A stretch of 64,000 nt of DNA from Enterobacter asburiae. Lineage in GTDB: Bacteria > Pseudomonadota > Gammaproteobacteria > Enterobacterales > Enterobacteriaceae. Below the pieces are notes generated by a model, which saw only the letters and a program-made list of their open reading frames with translations, had not been told where the DNA came from and searched no databases. Location of the stretch: assembly GCF_021440515.1 (NCBI RefSeq), contig NZ_JAKCMV010000012.1, positions 30,619 through 94,618 on the forward strand. Reading direction: 5' to 3'. Positions 55,965 to 64,000 of the stretch are shown here, in pieces. A program made the translations under genes and the position numbers. Numbering within the stretch: the stretch's first letter is position 1; each line of letters begins with the position of its first letter.

Positions 55965-56882
55965 ATGAATATTCGTGATCTTGAATACCTGGTGGCGTTA
56001 GCCGAGCATCGTCATTTTCGCCGCGCGGCAGATTCCTGCCACGTCAGCCAGCCTACGCTTAGCGGGCAAATCCGCAAGCTGGAAGACGAGCTTGGTGTCA
56101 TGCTGCTGGAGCGCACCAGCCGTAAAGTGCTGTTCACCCAGGCGGGTCTTCTGCTGGTGGATCAGGCGCGCACCGTGCTGCGCGAGGTCAAAGTGCTCAA
56201 GGAAATGGCAAGCCAGCAGGGGGAAGCAATGTCCGGCCCGCTGCATATTGGCCTGATCCCAACCGTTGGCCCGTACCTGCTGCCGCACATCATTCCGATG
56301 TTGCACCAGACCTTCCCGAAACTCGAAATGTACCTGCATGAAGCGCAAACCCATCAGCTGCTGGCGCAGTTGGATAGCGGCAAGCTCGACTGCGCGATCC
56401 TGGCGCTGGTGAAAGAGAGTGAAGCCTTTATCGAAGTGCCGCTGTTTGATGAGCCAATGATGCTGGCGATCTACGAAGATCACCCGTGGGCTGACCGCGA
56501 TCGCGTCCCGATGGCCGATCTGGCGGGCGAAAAACTGCTGATGCTGGAAGACGGCCACTGCCTGCGCGATCAGGCGATGGGCTTCTGTTTTGAGGCGGGT
56601 GCGGATGAAGATACCCATTTCCGCGCAACCAGCCTGGAAACGCTGCGCAACATGGTGGCGGCGGGAAGCGGTATTACGCTGTTGCCTGCGCTGGCCGTAC
56701 CGCGCGAGCGGAAACGCGATGGCGTGGTCTATCTGCCGTGCATCAAGCCTGAACCGCGTCGTACCGTCGGGCTGGTGTATCGTCCGGGTTCACCGCTGCG
56801 CAGCCGCTATGAACAGCTGGCAGAGGCCATCCGTGGTTCAATGGATGGCCATTTCGACAGCGCGTTAAAACAGGCGGTTTAA
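55965..56882 (+). CDS. oxyR: Hydrogen peroxide regulator OxyR
   Basis: LysR-type regulator, 305 residues. N-terminal HTH ([20 protein letters not shown]). Peroxide-sensing Cys199 and Cys208 are kept in [12 protein letters not shown], nine residues apart. ATG follows GGAGG. The 3' end overlaps the convergent sthA by 18 bases. Confidence 0.98.
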   Translation: MNIRDLEYLVALAEHRHFRRAADSCHVSQPTLSGQIRKLEDELGVMLLERTSRKVLFTQAGLLLVDQARTVLREVKVLKEMASQQGEAMSGPLHIGLIPTVGPYLLPHIIPMLHQTFPKLEMYLHEAQTHQLLAQLDSGKLDCAILALVKESEAFIEVPLFDEPMMLAIYEDHPWADRDRVPMADLAGEKLLMLEDGHCLRDQAMGFCFEAGADEDTHFRATSLETLRNMVAAGSGITLLPALAVPRERKRDGVVYLPCIKPEPRRTVGLVYRPGSPLRSRYEQLAEAIRGSMDGHFDSALKQAV

Positions 56883-58265
56883 GCCGTTAAGCGCCGCTAC
56901 CCGGTAGGCTTCTGCCATTGTCGGGTAGTTAAAGGTGGTGTTAACGAAGTACTCAATGGTGTTGCCACCACCTTTTTGCTCCATTATCGCCTGGCCGATA
57001 TGAATGATTTCCGCGGCGCGTTCACCAAAGCAGTGAATACCGAGGATCTCTTTCGTATCGCGATGGAACAGGATCTTCAACGTTCCCACGCTCATCCCCA
57101 CGATTTGCGCGCGTGCCAGATGCTTAAACTGCGCACGACCCACCTCGTAAGGCACCTTCATTGCCGTCAGCTGCTGTTCGGTTTTCCCCACAGAGCTAAT
57201 TTCCGGAATGGTGTAAATCCCGGTCGGAATATCTTCAATCAGATGCGCCGTGGCTTCGCCTTTTACCAGCGCCTGCGCCGCAATGCGCCCCTGATCGTAA
57301 GCCGCAGAGGCAAGGCTTGGATAACCAATCACATCGCCCACCGCGTAAACGTGCGGCAGCGCGGTCTGGTACATGCTGTTGACCTTTAACTGACCGCGGC
57401 TGTCGGTTTCCAGCCCGATGTTGTGCAGCTGCAATGAATCGGTGTTCCCGGTACGGCCGTTGGCGTACAGCAGGCAGTCGGCTTTCAGCTTCTTGCCGGA
57501 CTTCAGGTGCATGATCACTCCGTCGTCGCAGCCTTCGATTTTCTCGTACTCTTCGTTGTGGCGAATAACCACGCCGCTGTTCCAGAAGTGGTAGGAGAGC
57601 GAATCTGACATCTCCTGATCGAGAAACGCCAGCAGGCGGTCGCGGGTGTTGATGAGGTCAACTTTGACCTCCATTCCCCGGAAGATCGACGCATATTCGC
57701 AGCCAATCACCCCCGCGCCATAGATGATGACGTGGCGTGGCTCGTGGTGCAGGCTGAGGATGGAGTCGCTGTCGTACACGCGCGGGTGCGAGAAATCTAC
57801 GTCGGCCGGATGATACGGGCGTGAACCGCAGGCAATCACAAACTTCTCTGCCGTAAGAGTTTCTACGGAGCCGTCGTGACATTCGAGCGCCAGCGTATGT
57901 TCATCAACAAAGTGGGCGTTACCCTGCAAAATCTCGCAGTGATTACGCTCGTAGAACCCCTGACGCATCCGCGTTTGCTGATTTATCACTGTATCCGCGT
58001 GATTCAGGATGTCGGCAAACGAGGAACGAAGAAGTCGGGAATGGTCGCTGTAGAGAGGGTTCTGGTTAAATTCAATAATACGGCTAACGGCATGGCGGAG
58101 GGCTTTGGAAGGGATGGTGCCCCAGTGGGTGCAACCGCCGCCAACATTATGGTAGCGCTCTATCACCGCTACTCTGGCTCCCTGTTTCACCAGACCCATA
58201 GCAGCGCCTTCGCCGCCGGGGCCGGAACCAATAACTATTGCGTCGTAATCGTAGGAATGTGGCAT
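56865..58265 (-). CDS. sthA: Soluble pyridine nucleotide transhydrogenase
   Basis: FAD enzyme moving hydride from NADPH to NAD+. 466 residues, disulfide-reductase fold: [12 protein letters not shown], then [15 protein letters not shown], where the second redox Cys of related reductases is Thr, as is typical for this enzyme. [12 protein letters not shown] is the NAD(P) site. Overlaps oxyR at its 3' end. Confidence 0.96.
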   Translation of the reverse strand: MPHSYDYDAIVIGSGPGGEGAAMGLVKQGARVAVIERYHNVGGGCTHWGTIPSKALRHAVSRIIEFNQNPLYSDHSRLLRSSFADILNHADTVINQQTRMRQGFYERNHCEILQGNAHFVDEHTLALECHDGSVETLTAEKFVIACGSRPYHPADVDFSHPRVYDSDSILSLHHEPRHVIIYGAGVIGCEYASIFRGMEVKVDLINTRDRLLAFLDQEMSDSLSYHFWNSGVVIRHNEEYEKIEGCDDGVIMHLKSGKKLKADCLLYANGRTGNTDSLQLHNIGLETDSRGQLKVNSMYQTALPHVYAVGDVIGYPSLASAAYDQGRIAAQALVKGEATAHLIEDIPTGIYTIPEISSVGKTEQQLTAMKVPYEVGRAQFKHLARAQIVGMSVGTLKILFHRDTKEILGIHCFGERAAEIIHIGQAIMEQKGGGNTIEYFVNTTFNYPTMAEAYRVAALNGLNRLF

Positions 58266-58464
58266 GGCAAGGCTTACCTGTTCTTATACATAAAAGCAAC
58301 AGAATCATAACATCATTGCCAGAGTAACCCAATTATCGTTGTGCTTTTTTCGCGCAGTGGAGCACAAACCGCACGTAAACAATCATTCACAAAGCAGGGT
58401 AAACAGATTAATTTTATTCTCTGGTATAGTGCCAGCAGGCCTTTGGAAGGATTCAACTATCGTG

Positions 58465-59100
58465 ATGGGCGTAAGAGCACAACAAAAAGAGAAAACCCGG
58501 CGTTCGCTGGTGGAAGCCGCATTCAGTCAGCTGAGTGCCGAGCGAAGTTTTGCCAGTTTGAGCCTGCGAGAAGTCGCACGCGAGGCCGGGATTGCGCCAA
58601 CGTCTTTCTATCGTCATTTCCGCGATGTGGATGAACTGGGTCTGACTATGGTCGACGAAAGCGGGCTGATGCTGCGCCAGCTGATGCGCCAGGCGCGCCA
58701 GCGAATCGCGAAAGGCGGCAGCGTGATCCGCACTTCCGTATCGACCTTTATGGAGTTTATCGGCAATAACCCCAACGCGTTCCGCCTGCTGTTGCGTGAA
58801 CGTTCCGGTACATCGGCCGCGTTTCGTGCCGCCGTCGCGCGTGAAATTCAGCACTTCATCGCGGAACTTGCCGACTATCTCGAACTCGAAAACCATATGC
58901 CGCGCGCCTTCACCGAGGCGCAGGCAGAAGCCATGGTAACCATAGTGTTCAGCGCGGGTGCCGAAGCGCTGGATGTGAGCGTTGAACAACGTAAGCAACT
59001 CGAAGAGCGACTGGTTTTGCAGCTCCGGATGATTTCTAAAGGTGCGTATTACTGGTATCGCCGTGAACAAGAAAAGTTGGCACATCAAACCGATGAGTGA
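58465..59100 (+). CDS. fabR: Unsaturated fatty acid repressor FabR
   Basis: TetR-family repressor of fabA and fabB, sensing the ratio of unsaturated to saturated acyl chains. 211 residues from the ATG at 58465 ([15 protein letters not shown]). HTH in [20 protein letters not shown]. The frame opens 126 bases earlier, but the extra residues are not conserved in the family core. Followed 10 bases later by yijD. Confidence 0.95.
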   Translation: MGVRAQQKEKTRRSLVEAAFSQLSAERSFASLSLREVAREAGIAPTSFYRHFRDVDELGLTMVDESGLMLRQLMRQARQRIAKGGSVIRTSVSTFMEFIGNNPNAFRLLLRERSGTSAAFRAAVAREIQHFIAELADYLELENHMPRAFTEAQAEAMVTIVFSAGAEALDVSVEQRKQLEERLVLQLRMISKGAYYWYRREQEKLAHQTDE

Positions 59101-59110
59101 AGGGTGAGTA

Positions 59111-59470
59111 ATGAAACAGTCAGGTCAGGATAAAGGAACGTTGTTGCTGGCATTGATCGCTGGCTTATCAATCAATGGCACGTTTGCAGCGTTTTTCAGC
59201 TCCATCGTCCCATTCTCTTTGTTCCCGCTGATTGCGCTGGTGCTGACGGTCTACTGTCTGCATCAACGCTATCTGAACCGCACTATGCCGGTGGGGTTGC
59301 CGGGGCTGGCCGCGGCCTGCTTTATATTAGGCGTGCTGTTGTATAGCACCGTGGTGCGCGCAGAGTACCCGGATATCGGATCAAACTTCTTCCCGGCGGT
59401 ACTGTCTGTCGTGCTGGTGTTCTGGATCGGCTCGCGGATGCGCAGCCGCAAAACTCAGCTGCCGCAGTAG
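59111..59470 (+). CDS. yijD: Inner-membrane protein YijD
   Basis: 119-residue membrane protein with four predicted helices (DUF1422), matching E. coli YijD in length. Function unknown; its conserved place after fabR suggests a link to membrane lipid state. Confidence 0.92.
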   Translation: MKQSGQDKGTLLLALIAGLSINGTFAAFFSSIVPFSLFPLIALVLTVYCLHQRYLNRTMPVGLPGLAAACFILGVLLYSTVVRAEYPDIGSNFFPAVLSVVLVFWIGSRMRSRKTQLPQ

Positions 59471-59478
59471 AGGCTTTT

Positions 59479-59545
59479 ATAGGGCAGGTAAGCGAAGCGC
59501 CACCTGCCAAAACGCCGGATGGCGCTACGCTTATGCGGCCTACCG
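59479..59545. repeat. REP pair (BIME-like)
   Basis: Two REPs (GGCAGGTAAGCGAAGCGCCA and CCGGATGGCGCTACGCTTAT) between convergent yijD and trmA. Confidence 0.85.
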
Positions 59546-59546
59546 A

Positions 59547-60647
59547 TCACCGTGCGGTAAGTAAAACGCCGCACTCCATGTGGTGCGTATACGGGAACTG
59601 GTCGAACAGCGCCAGACGTTCAACCTTGTGCGTCTGGCTTAACGTTTCCAGATTCTTGCACAGGGTTTCCGGGTTGCAGGAAATATAAAGAATGCGCGGG
59701 TACGCCTGCACCATCTTCTCCGTTTCGCTATCCAGCCCGCTGCGCGGCGGATCGACAAAAATTGTCTCGCACTGGTAGCTCTTCAGATCGATTCCCTGCA
59801 AGCGGTTAAACTCGCGAACGCCGTTCATCGCCTGGGTAAATTCTTCCGCCGCCATACGAATGATTTGCACATTATCAATGTGGTTGGCCGCGATGTTGTA
59901 CTGCGCGGCAGCAACGGACGGTTTGGCGATTTCCGTTGCCAGCACGCGGTCAAAGTTACGCGCCAGCGCCAGCGAGAAATTCCCGTTACCGCAGTACAGC
60001 TCAAGCAGATCGCCCGTTGACCCTTCGGTCGCCTTCAGCGCCCACTCCAGCATCTGCACGTTCATCGCCGCATTCGGCTGGGTGAAGCTGTTTTCCACCT
60101 GGCGATAAACCATCTCTTTACCCGCCACCGGCAGACGCTCGTCGATGTAATCCTGGTCGAGCATGATTTTGGTCTTTGTCGCACGGCCAATCAGGTGAAC
60201 GTTGATGTTCTGCGCACGCAGCGCATCGCGCAGCGCTTCTGCCTGCTCGCGCCACTCGTCGTTCAGCGCCTTGTGATAAAGAAGAGAGACAATGGCCTGA
60301 TTGCTTTGGGTGGTCAGGTAGTCAATCTGGAATAGCTTATTGCGCAGCACGGGGTTGCCGCGCACGCCGTCCATTATCAGCGTCATTAACTGGTTAATCA
60401 GCTCGCTCGCCGCCGGGAAACTGTCCACGCGGATACGGGATTTTGTCTGCTGATCGAAAATGATGTGGTACAGGTCGTCACCGTCATGCCAGATGCGGAA
60501 TTCGGCGCGCATGCGGTAATGGCTGACAGGGGAGCGGAACACCTCGGGAACGGGCGCGTTGAAAGGCGTCATCATACTTTGCAGGCGGACTACTTTCTCT
60601 GCCAGCTGCGCGTCGTACTGTTCTGTCGGGAGGTGTTCGGGGGTCAT
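59547..60647 (-). CDS. trmA: tRNA (uracil-54-C5) methyltransferase
   Basis: Makes ribothymidine at position 54 of tRNAs (also tmRNA) with SAM. 366 residues from ATG 60647 ([15 protein letters not shown]). SAM site [15 protein letters not shown], Asp-Pro-Pro motif [10 protein letters not shown], catalytic Cys in [10 protein letters not shown] and general base Glu in HHMECG. Upstream in-frame start at 60737 lies in the promoter. Confidence 0.97.
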   Translation of the reverse strand: MTPEHLPTEQYDAQLAEKVVRLQSMMTPFNAPVPEVFRSPVSHYRMRAEFRIWHDGDDLYHIIFDQQTKSRIRVDSFPAASELINQLMTLIMDGVRGNPVLRNKLFQIDYLTTQSNQAIVSLLYHKALNDEWREQAEALRDALRAQNINVHLIGRATKTKIMLDQDYIDERLPVAGKEMVYRQVENSFTQPNAAMNVQMLEWALKATEGSTGDLLELYCGNGNFSLALARNFDRVLATEIAKPSVAAAQYNIAANHIDNVQIIRMAAEEFTQAMNGVREFNRLQGIDLKSYQCETIFVDPPRSGLDSETEKMVQAYPRILYISCNPETLCKNLETLSQTHKVERLALFDQFPYTHHMECGVLLTAR

Positions 60648-60699
60648 GATGCGTCCTGAGTGATAATGAATTACGCGGGGATTGTAGGCATTGTTCAGG

Positions 60700-60747
60700 G
60701 GATGTCCAGATTTAATGCCTGGCGGCTGTCTGGACATCTATACGTGT
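60700..60747. promoter_or_regulatory. Met-box-like repeat and perfect dyad between trmA and btuB
   Basis: A perfect 10-bp inverted repeat, GATGTCCAGA (60701-60710) and TCTGGACATC (60729-60738), is followed by in-phase Met-box-like octamers GGACATCT and ATACGTGT (60732-60747), each six of eight to AGACGTCT. The left arm shares 13 of 14 bases with the metB operator (GATGTCCAGATGTA). MetJ control of btuB is inferred. Confidence 0.5.
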
Positions 60748-60766
60748 CTAATTGTAGCATTCTGTT

Positions 60767-61109
60767 TCCGGTCTCCTGAGAGTGAAAAGGGAATCCAGTG
60801 CAAATCTGGAGCTGACGCGCAGCGGTAAAGACTGGCGGGATGAGAGTTAAAGACACTGCTATATACGCGCAAATCATTCAAGTTGCATCAAGGCGGCAAG
60901 CGAGTGAATCCCCGGGAGCATAGAAAGCTATGTGACTGGGGTGAGCGAGTGCAGCCAACGCAGAGGCAGCTTGAAGGATGACGCGAGTGGGAAGTCATCA
61001 TCCACTAAACGCCACCTAGCCCGAAGACCTGCCGGGATCACGTCGCATTTGGTTTTGTCATCGCGTGCTATAGATGAAGCCTGCGGCATCCTTCTTATAT
61101 TGTGGATGC
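60767..61109 (+). promoter_or_regulatory. Cobalamin riboswitch of btuB, with an ERIC insertion
   Basis: Adenosylcobalamin riboswitch. Core parts are GGGAATCCAGTGCAAATCTG, GAGCTGACGCGCAGCGGTAA, the GACACTG and GTGGGAAGTC pair, and the B12 box AGCCCGAAGACCTGCC. P1 pairs CCGG at ~60768 with CCGG at ~61032. The expression platform ends with the hairpin GCATCC / GGATGC (61086-61109), seven bases from the btuB ATG, covering the ribosome site. An ERIC element (60863-60986) enlarges one peripheral stem. Confidence 0.93.
60863..60986. repeat. ERIC element inside the riboswitch
   Basis: Carries the ERIC cores GTGAATCCCCGGGAGC and GTGACTGGGGTGAGCG and the terminal inverted repeat (CGCGCAAATCATTCAAGTTG against the complement of GCTTGAAGGATGACGCG). 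About 124 bp, near the usual 127. It is flanked by the riboswitch halves CACT and AGTG. Confidence 0.93.
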
Positions 61110-61116
61110 TTTAACA

Positions 61117-62964
61117 ATGATTAAAAAAGTATCGCTGTTGACGGCGCTATCCGTCACGGCATTTTCGGGCTGGGCGCAGGATGGCGCAGACTCGTTGGTG
61201 GTGACAGCAAACCGTTTTGAACAACCTGAAAAAACCGTACTGGCGCCGACGTCCGTCGTCACGCGTGAAGATATCGAACGCTGGCAGGCAAAAAGCGTTG
61301 AGGAGATCATGTCTCGTCTGCCGGGCGTAGATATCGCCCAAAGCGGCGGTCGGGGCGCCTCCGCGTCTACCTTTATTCGCGGCACGGAATCCCGTCACGT
61401 TCTGGTACTGATTGACGGCATTCCGCTGAACAACGCCGGGATCAGCAACGTTGCCGATCTCAGCCAAATTCCCACTTCTCTCATCCAGCGTATCGAGTAC
61501 ATTCGCGGGCCACGCTCTGCGCTGTACGGCTCCGACGCGATTGGCGGCGTAATCAACATCATCACCGGGCGCGACAAGCCGGGCGCGGAAGTTTCGGCGA
61601 GCGTTGGCTCAAAGGGCTATCAAAGCTACGACGGCTCTTTCCAGCAGGTGCTGGATAAAACCAAAATCACTATGGCGGGTAACTATACCTACACCCGTGG
61701 TTTTGATATCGGCGCGAAAGACGCCCCGCGCCAGCCGGATCGCGACGGCTTTATGAGTAAATCGCTGTACGGCTCAGTGGAACAGCAGTTCACCGACAGC
61801 GTGAGCGGATTCTTCCGCGGCTTTGGCTACGACAACCGCACGGCCTATGACGGTTACGACCATTACACCGGATTTACCCCCGATGGACGCCCGGATACCC
61901 GCCAGCTCTACAGCCAGAACTGGGATACAGGGCTGCGCTATAGCCAGGGTATCTTTAAGTCTCAGCTGGTGGCCGGTTACGGTCGCAGCAAAGACCAGAA
62001 CTATGACCCGAAAAAGGGCCGTTACGCTGATTCCGCCACCATGGATGACGTTAAACAGTACACCACGCAGTGGCTGAATTCGGTGGAAGTGGGTCACGGT
62101 AACATTGGCGTGGGACTGGACTGGCAGAAGCAGAAGACGCAGGCCGGTACGGGCAACATGAAAAATGGCTACGAGCAGCACAACACCGGCGTGTTCCTCT
62201 CGGCCATGCAGCAGTTTAACAGCGTTACCCTGGAAGCGGCGGCGCGTAACGATGACAACTCCAGCTTTGGCAACCACGGTACCTGGCAAACCAGCGCGGC
62301 GTGGGAGTTCATCGACGGATATCGCATTATCGGCTCTTACGGCACGGCTTATAAAGCACCGACCATGAGTCAAATCCACAGTGAAGATTACGGCAACCCG
62401 AATCTTAAGCCAGAAGAGAGCAAGCAGTGGGAAGGGGGCTTTGAAGGCTTAACCGGCCCGGTGACCTGGCGCGTGACGGGCTATCGTAATGACATCGATA
62501 ACCTGATCGGCTATGACGCGAACTATCGCTTCTACAACGTGAACGAAGCCCGCATTAAAGGGGTTGAAGCCACGGCGCAGTTCGACTCCGGCCCGATCGG
62601 TCATCAGATTTCCTACGATTACGTCGACCCGCGTAATGCGAAAACCAACGAAGTGCTTGCCCGTCGCTCTAAGCAGCAGGTGAAGTATCAGCTGGACTGG
62701 CAGGTGTGGGATCTCGACTGGAATCTGGCCTATCGTTATCTGGGTACCCGCTATGACGTGGCGGTCGATCCTGATACCTACGCCACAGAGCGTGTGAAAA
62801 TGGGCGGCGTCAGCCTGTGGGATGTCGCAGTTTCATATCCTGTCACCTCTCACCTTACAGTTCGTGGTAAAATAGCCAACCTGTTCGATAAAGATTACGA
62901 GACAGTTTATGGCTACCAAACTGCACGACGGGAATACACCTTGTCTGGCAGCTACACCTTCTGA
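61117..62964 (+). CDS. btuB: Vitamin B12 outer-membrane receptor BtuB
   Basis: TonB-dependent 22-strand barrel taking up cobalamins. 615 residues. Signal peptide of 20 residues (ends SGWAQ), TonB box [10 protein letters not shown], plug domain to ~150, and aromatic C-terminus LSGSYTF. The ATG at 61117 matches E. coli; the GTG at 61102 lies in the regulatory hairpin. Overlaps murI by 56 bases. Confidence 0.97.
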   Translation: MIKKVSLLTALSVTAFSGWAQDGADSLVVTANRFEQPEKTVLAPTSVVTREDIERWQAKSVEEIMSRLPGVDIAQSGGRGASASTFIRGTESRHVLVLIDGIPLNNAGISNVADLSQIPTSLIQRIEYIRGPRSALYGSDAIGGVINIITGRDKPGAEVSASVGSKGYQSYDGSFQQVLDKTKITMAGNYTYTRGFDIGAKDAPRQPDRDGFMSKSLYGSVEQQFTDSVSGFFRGFGYDNRTAYDGYDHYTGFTPDGRPDTRQLYSQNWDTGLRYSQGIFKSQLVAGYGRSKDQNYDPKKGRYADSATMDDVKQYTTQWLNSVEVGHGNIGVGLDWQKQKTQAGTGNMKNGYEQHNTGVFLSAMQQFNSVTLEAAARNDDNSSFGNHGTWQTSAAWEFIDGYRIIGSYGTAYKAPTMSQIHSEDYGNPNLKPEESKQWEGGFEGLTGPVTWRVTGYRNDIDNLIGYDANYRFYNVNEARIKGVEATAQFDSGPIGHQISYDYVDPRNAKTNEVLARRSKQQVKYQLDWQVWDLDWNLAYRYLGTRYDVAVDPDTYATERVKMGGVSLWDVAVSYPVTSHLTVRGKIANLFDKDYETVYGYQTARREYTLSGSYTF

Positions 62965-63760
62965 TCCGCGTCCCACCGTGCTGGTGTTTGATTCCGGCGT
63001 CGGTGGGCTTTCAGTCTACGATGAGATTCGGCATCTCCTGCCGGATCTCCATTACATTTATGCCTTCGATAACGTCGCCTTTCCTTATGGAGAGAAGAGC
63101 GAAGAGTTTATCGTTGAGCGTGTTGTTGAAATCGTCACCGCAGTTCAACAGCGCTATCCCCTGGCGCTGGCGGTCATTGCCTGTAATACGGCAAGTACAG
63201 TATCCCTTCCTGCACTTCGCGAAAAATTCCCGTTCCCGGTTGTCGGCGTAGTCCCTGCGATTAAACCGGCCGCCCGTCTGACGGCGAACGGCATTGTCGG
63301 TCTGCTGGCAACGCGCGGTACGGTGAAGCGTCCTTATACGCGTGAGCTAATCGACCGCTTTGCGAATGAATGCCAGATTGCGATGCTTGGATCCGCCGAG
63401 CTGGTGGAGATGGCAGAAGCGAAGCTGCACGGGCACGACGTTCCACTGGAAGAGCTACGCCGTATTCTGCGCCCGTGGCTGCGTATGCAGGAGCCGCCGG
63501 ATACTGTCGTCCTGGGATGCACACATTTCCCTCTATTACAGGAAGAGCTTCTTGAGGTTCTGCCCGAGGGAACGCGTCTGGTGGATTCCGGTGCGGCAAT
63601 CGCGCGTCGCACGGCCTGGCTGCTGGAACATGAAGCGCCAGATGCAAAATCGTCTGATGCTAATATCGCGTTTTGCATGGCGACAACCCCTGAGACTGAA
63701 CAACTTTTACCCGTTCTACACCGTTATGGCTTCGAAACGCTCGAAAAACTAGCGTTGTAG
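62909..63760 (+). CDS. murI: Glutamate racemase
   Basis: Makes D-glutamate for peptidoglycan. 283 residues. Catalytic Cys pair in ACNTAS and [22 protein letters not shown] near the N-terminus. Like E. coli MurI it has a ~20-residue N-terminal extension tied to activation by UDP-MurNAc-Ala. Start lies inside btuB in another frame. Confidence 0.97.
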   Translation: MATKLHDGNTPCLAATPSDPRPTVLVFDSGVGGLSVYDEIRHLLPDLHYIYAFDNVAFPYGEKSEEFIVERVVEIVTAVQQRYPLALAVIACNTASTVSLPALREKFPFPVVGVVPAIKPAARLTANGIVGLLATRGTVKRPYTRELIDRFANECQIAMLGSAELVEMAEAKLHGHDVPLEELRRILRPWLRMQEPPDTVVLGCTHFPLLQEELLEVLPEGTRLVDSGAAIARRTAWLLEHEAPDAKSSDANIAFCMATTPETEQLLPVLHRYGFETLEKLAL

Positions 63761-63811
63761 CACGGTTTTGAGCAAAAAAGAGGCGGTTGAAAGTTTTTTT
63801 TAAAAGAGGGG

Positions 63812-63839
63812 TTGTCAACGTCTGAGAACTCCCTATAAT
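63812..63839 (+). promoter_or_regulatory. rrn P1 promoter
   Basis: TTGTCA (63812-63817), 16-base spacer, TATAAT (63834-63839), with an A/T-rich UP element (AGTTTTTTTTAAAAG at about 63792) and a GC-rich discriminator GCGCCTCC, typical for stringently controlled rRNA P1. Confidence 0.92.
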
Positions 63840-63931
63840 GCGCCTCCACTGACACGGAACAACGGCTTACAGGCCGCCGGGTTAGCGGGGTTCAGCGATG
63901 AACGCCGACAGAGAAAAGCGAAAATAATTGC

Positions 63932-63959
63932 TTGACTCTGAATGAGGAAAACGTATTAT
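63932..63959 (+). promoter_or_regulatory. rrn P2 promoter and leader
   Basis: TTGACT, 16-base spacer and TATTAT, the usual rRNA P2. The following bases to 64000 (GTGAGTGAAAGCCGCG, TTGCACTGC) fit the leader just before boxA. The 16S gene itself lies beyond the window. Confidence 0.88.
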
Positions 63960-64000
63960 ACGGGACCTCGCAACGGTGAGTGAAAGCCGCGTTGCACTGC

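Noticed and set aside
60701..60738. Inverted repeat upstream of btuB as a terminator
   Set aside because: No T-run follows, the spacer is 18 bases, and it lies upstream of a promoter region, so an operator is more likely.

Overview
The window is a chromosomal segment of an enterobacterium in or close to Enterobacter. Support comes from protein sequences near those of E. coli, E. coli-like gene order from rhaT/sodA to murI and the rrn promoter, REP and ERIC repeats, and the sRNAs CpxQ and OxyS. No IS element, prophage, CRISPR array or tRNA was seen. Family identities and E. coli comparisons are from memory, without database searches.

Layout. 1-528 is the 3' part of an XRE-cupin regulator. 563-13513 is a large L-rhamnose locus. 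It holds rhaBAD, an ABC importer for rhamnose, a lactaldehyde reductase and the mutarotase on the minus strand, then rhaS-rhaR on the plus strand and the rhaT symporter on the minus strand. 13803-18076 holds sodA, yiiM, the Cpx envelope-stress system (cpxA, cpxR, cpxP) and the sRNA CpxQ. 18166-26471 holds fieF, pfkA, sbp, cdh, an SLC13-type permease, tpiA, yiiQ, yiiR and fpr. 26568-30129 is the glycerol operon glpFKX with GlpR operators. zapB follows, then a two-gene cassette of unknown function (30859-31919) set between zapB and rraA. 31958-40360 holds rraA, menA, hslVU with a heat-shock promoter, ftsN, cytR, priA and rpmE.

40409-45719 is the methionine group metJ, metB, metL, metF, with Met boxes in front of metB and metF. 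katG, ppc and the divergent argE/argCBH cluster follow. oxyR is paired with the divergent sRNA OxyS. Then come sthA, fabR, yijD, trmA, btuB with its cobalamin riboswitch, and murI. The window ends in the promoter and leader of an rRNA operon, just short of the 16S gene.

How the genes work together. The rhamnose locus covers uptake by two routes, mutarotation, isomerisation, phosphorylation, aldol cleavage and reduction of lactaldehyde. The oxidative-stress genes sodA, katG, oxyR/OxyS and fpr are spread through the segment. Methionine and B12 uptake may be linked, because MetJ-box-like sequence lies in front of btuB.

The most unusual structure is a full ERIC element inside the btuB cobalamin riboswitch, at the tip of a peripheral stem. 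Others are a pentanucleotide repeat that starts at the argH stop codon, the zapB-rraA cassette, and two families of intergenic palindromes at 13 or more sites.
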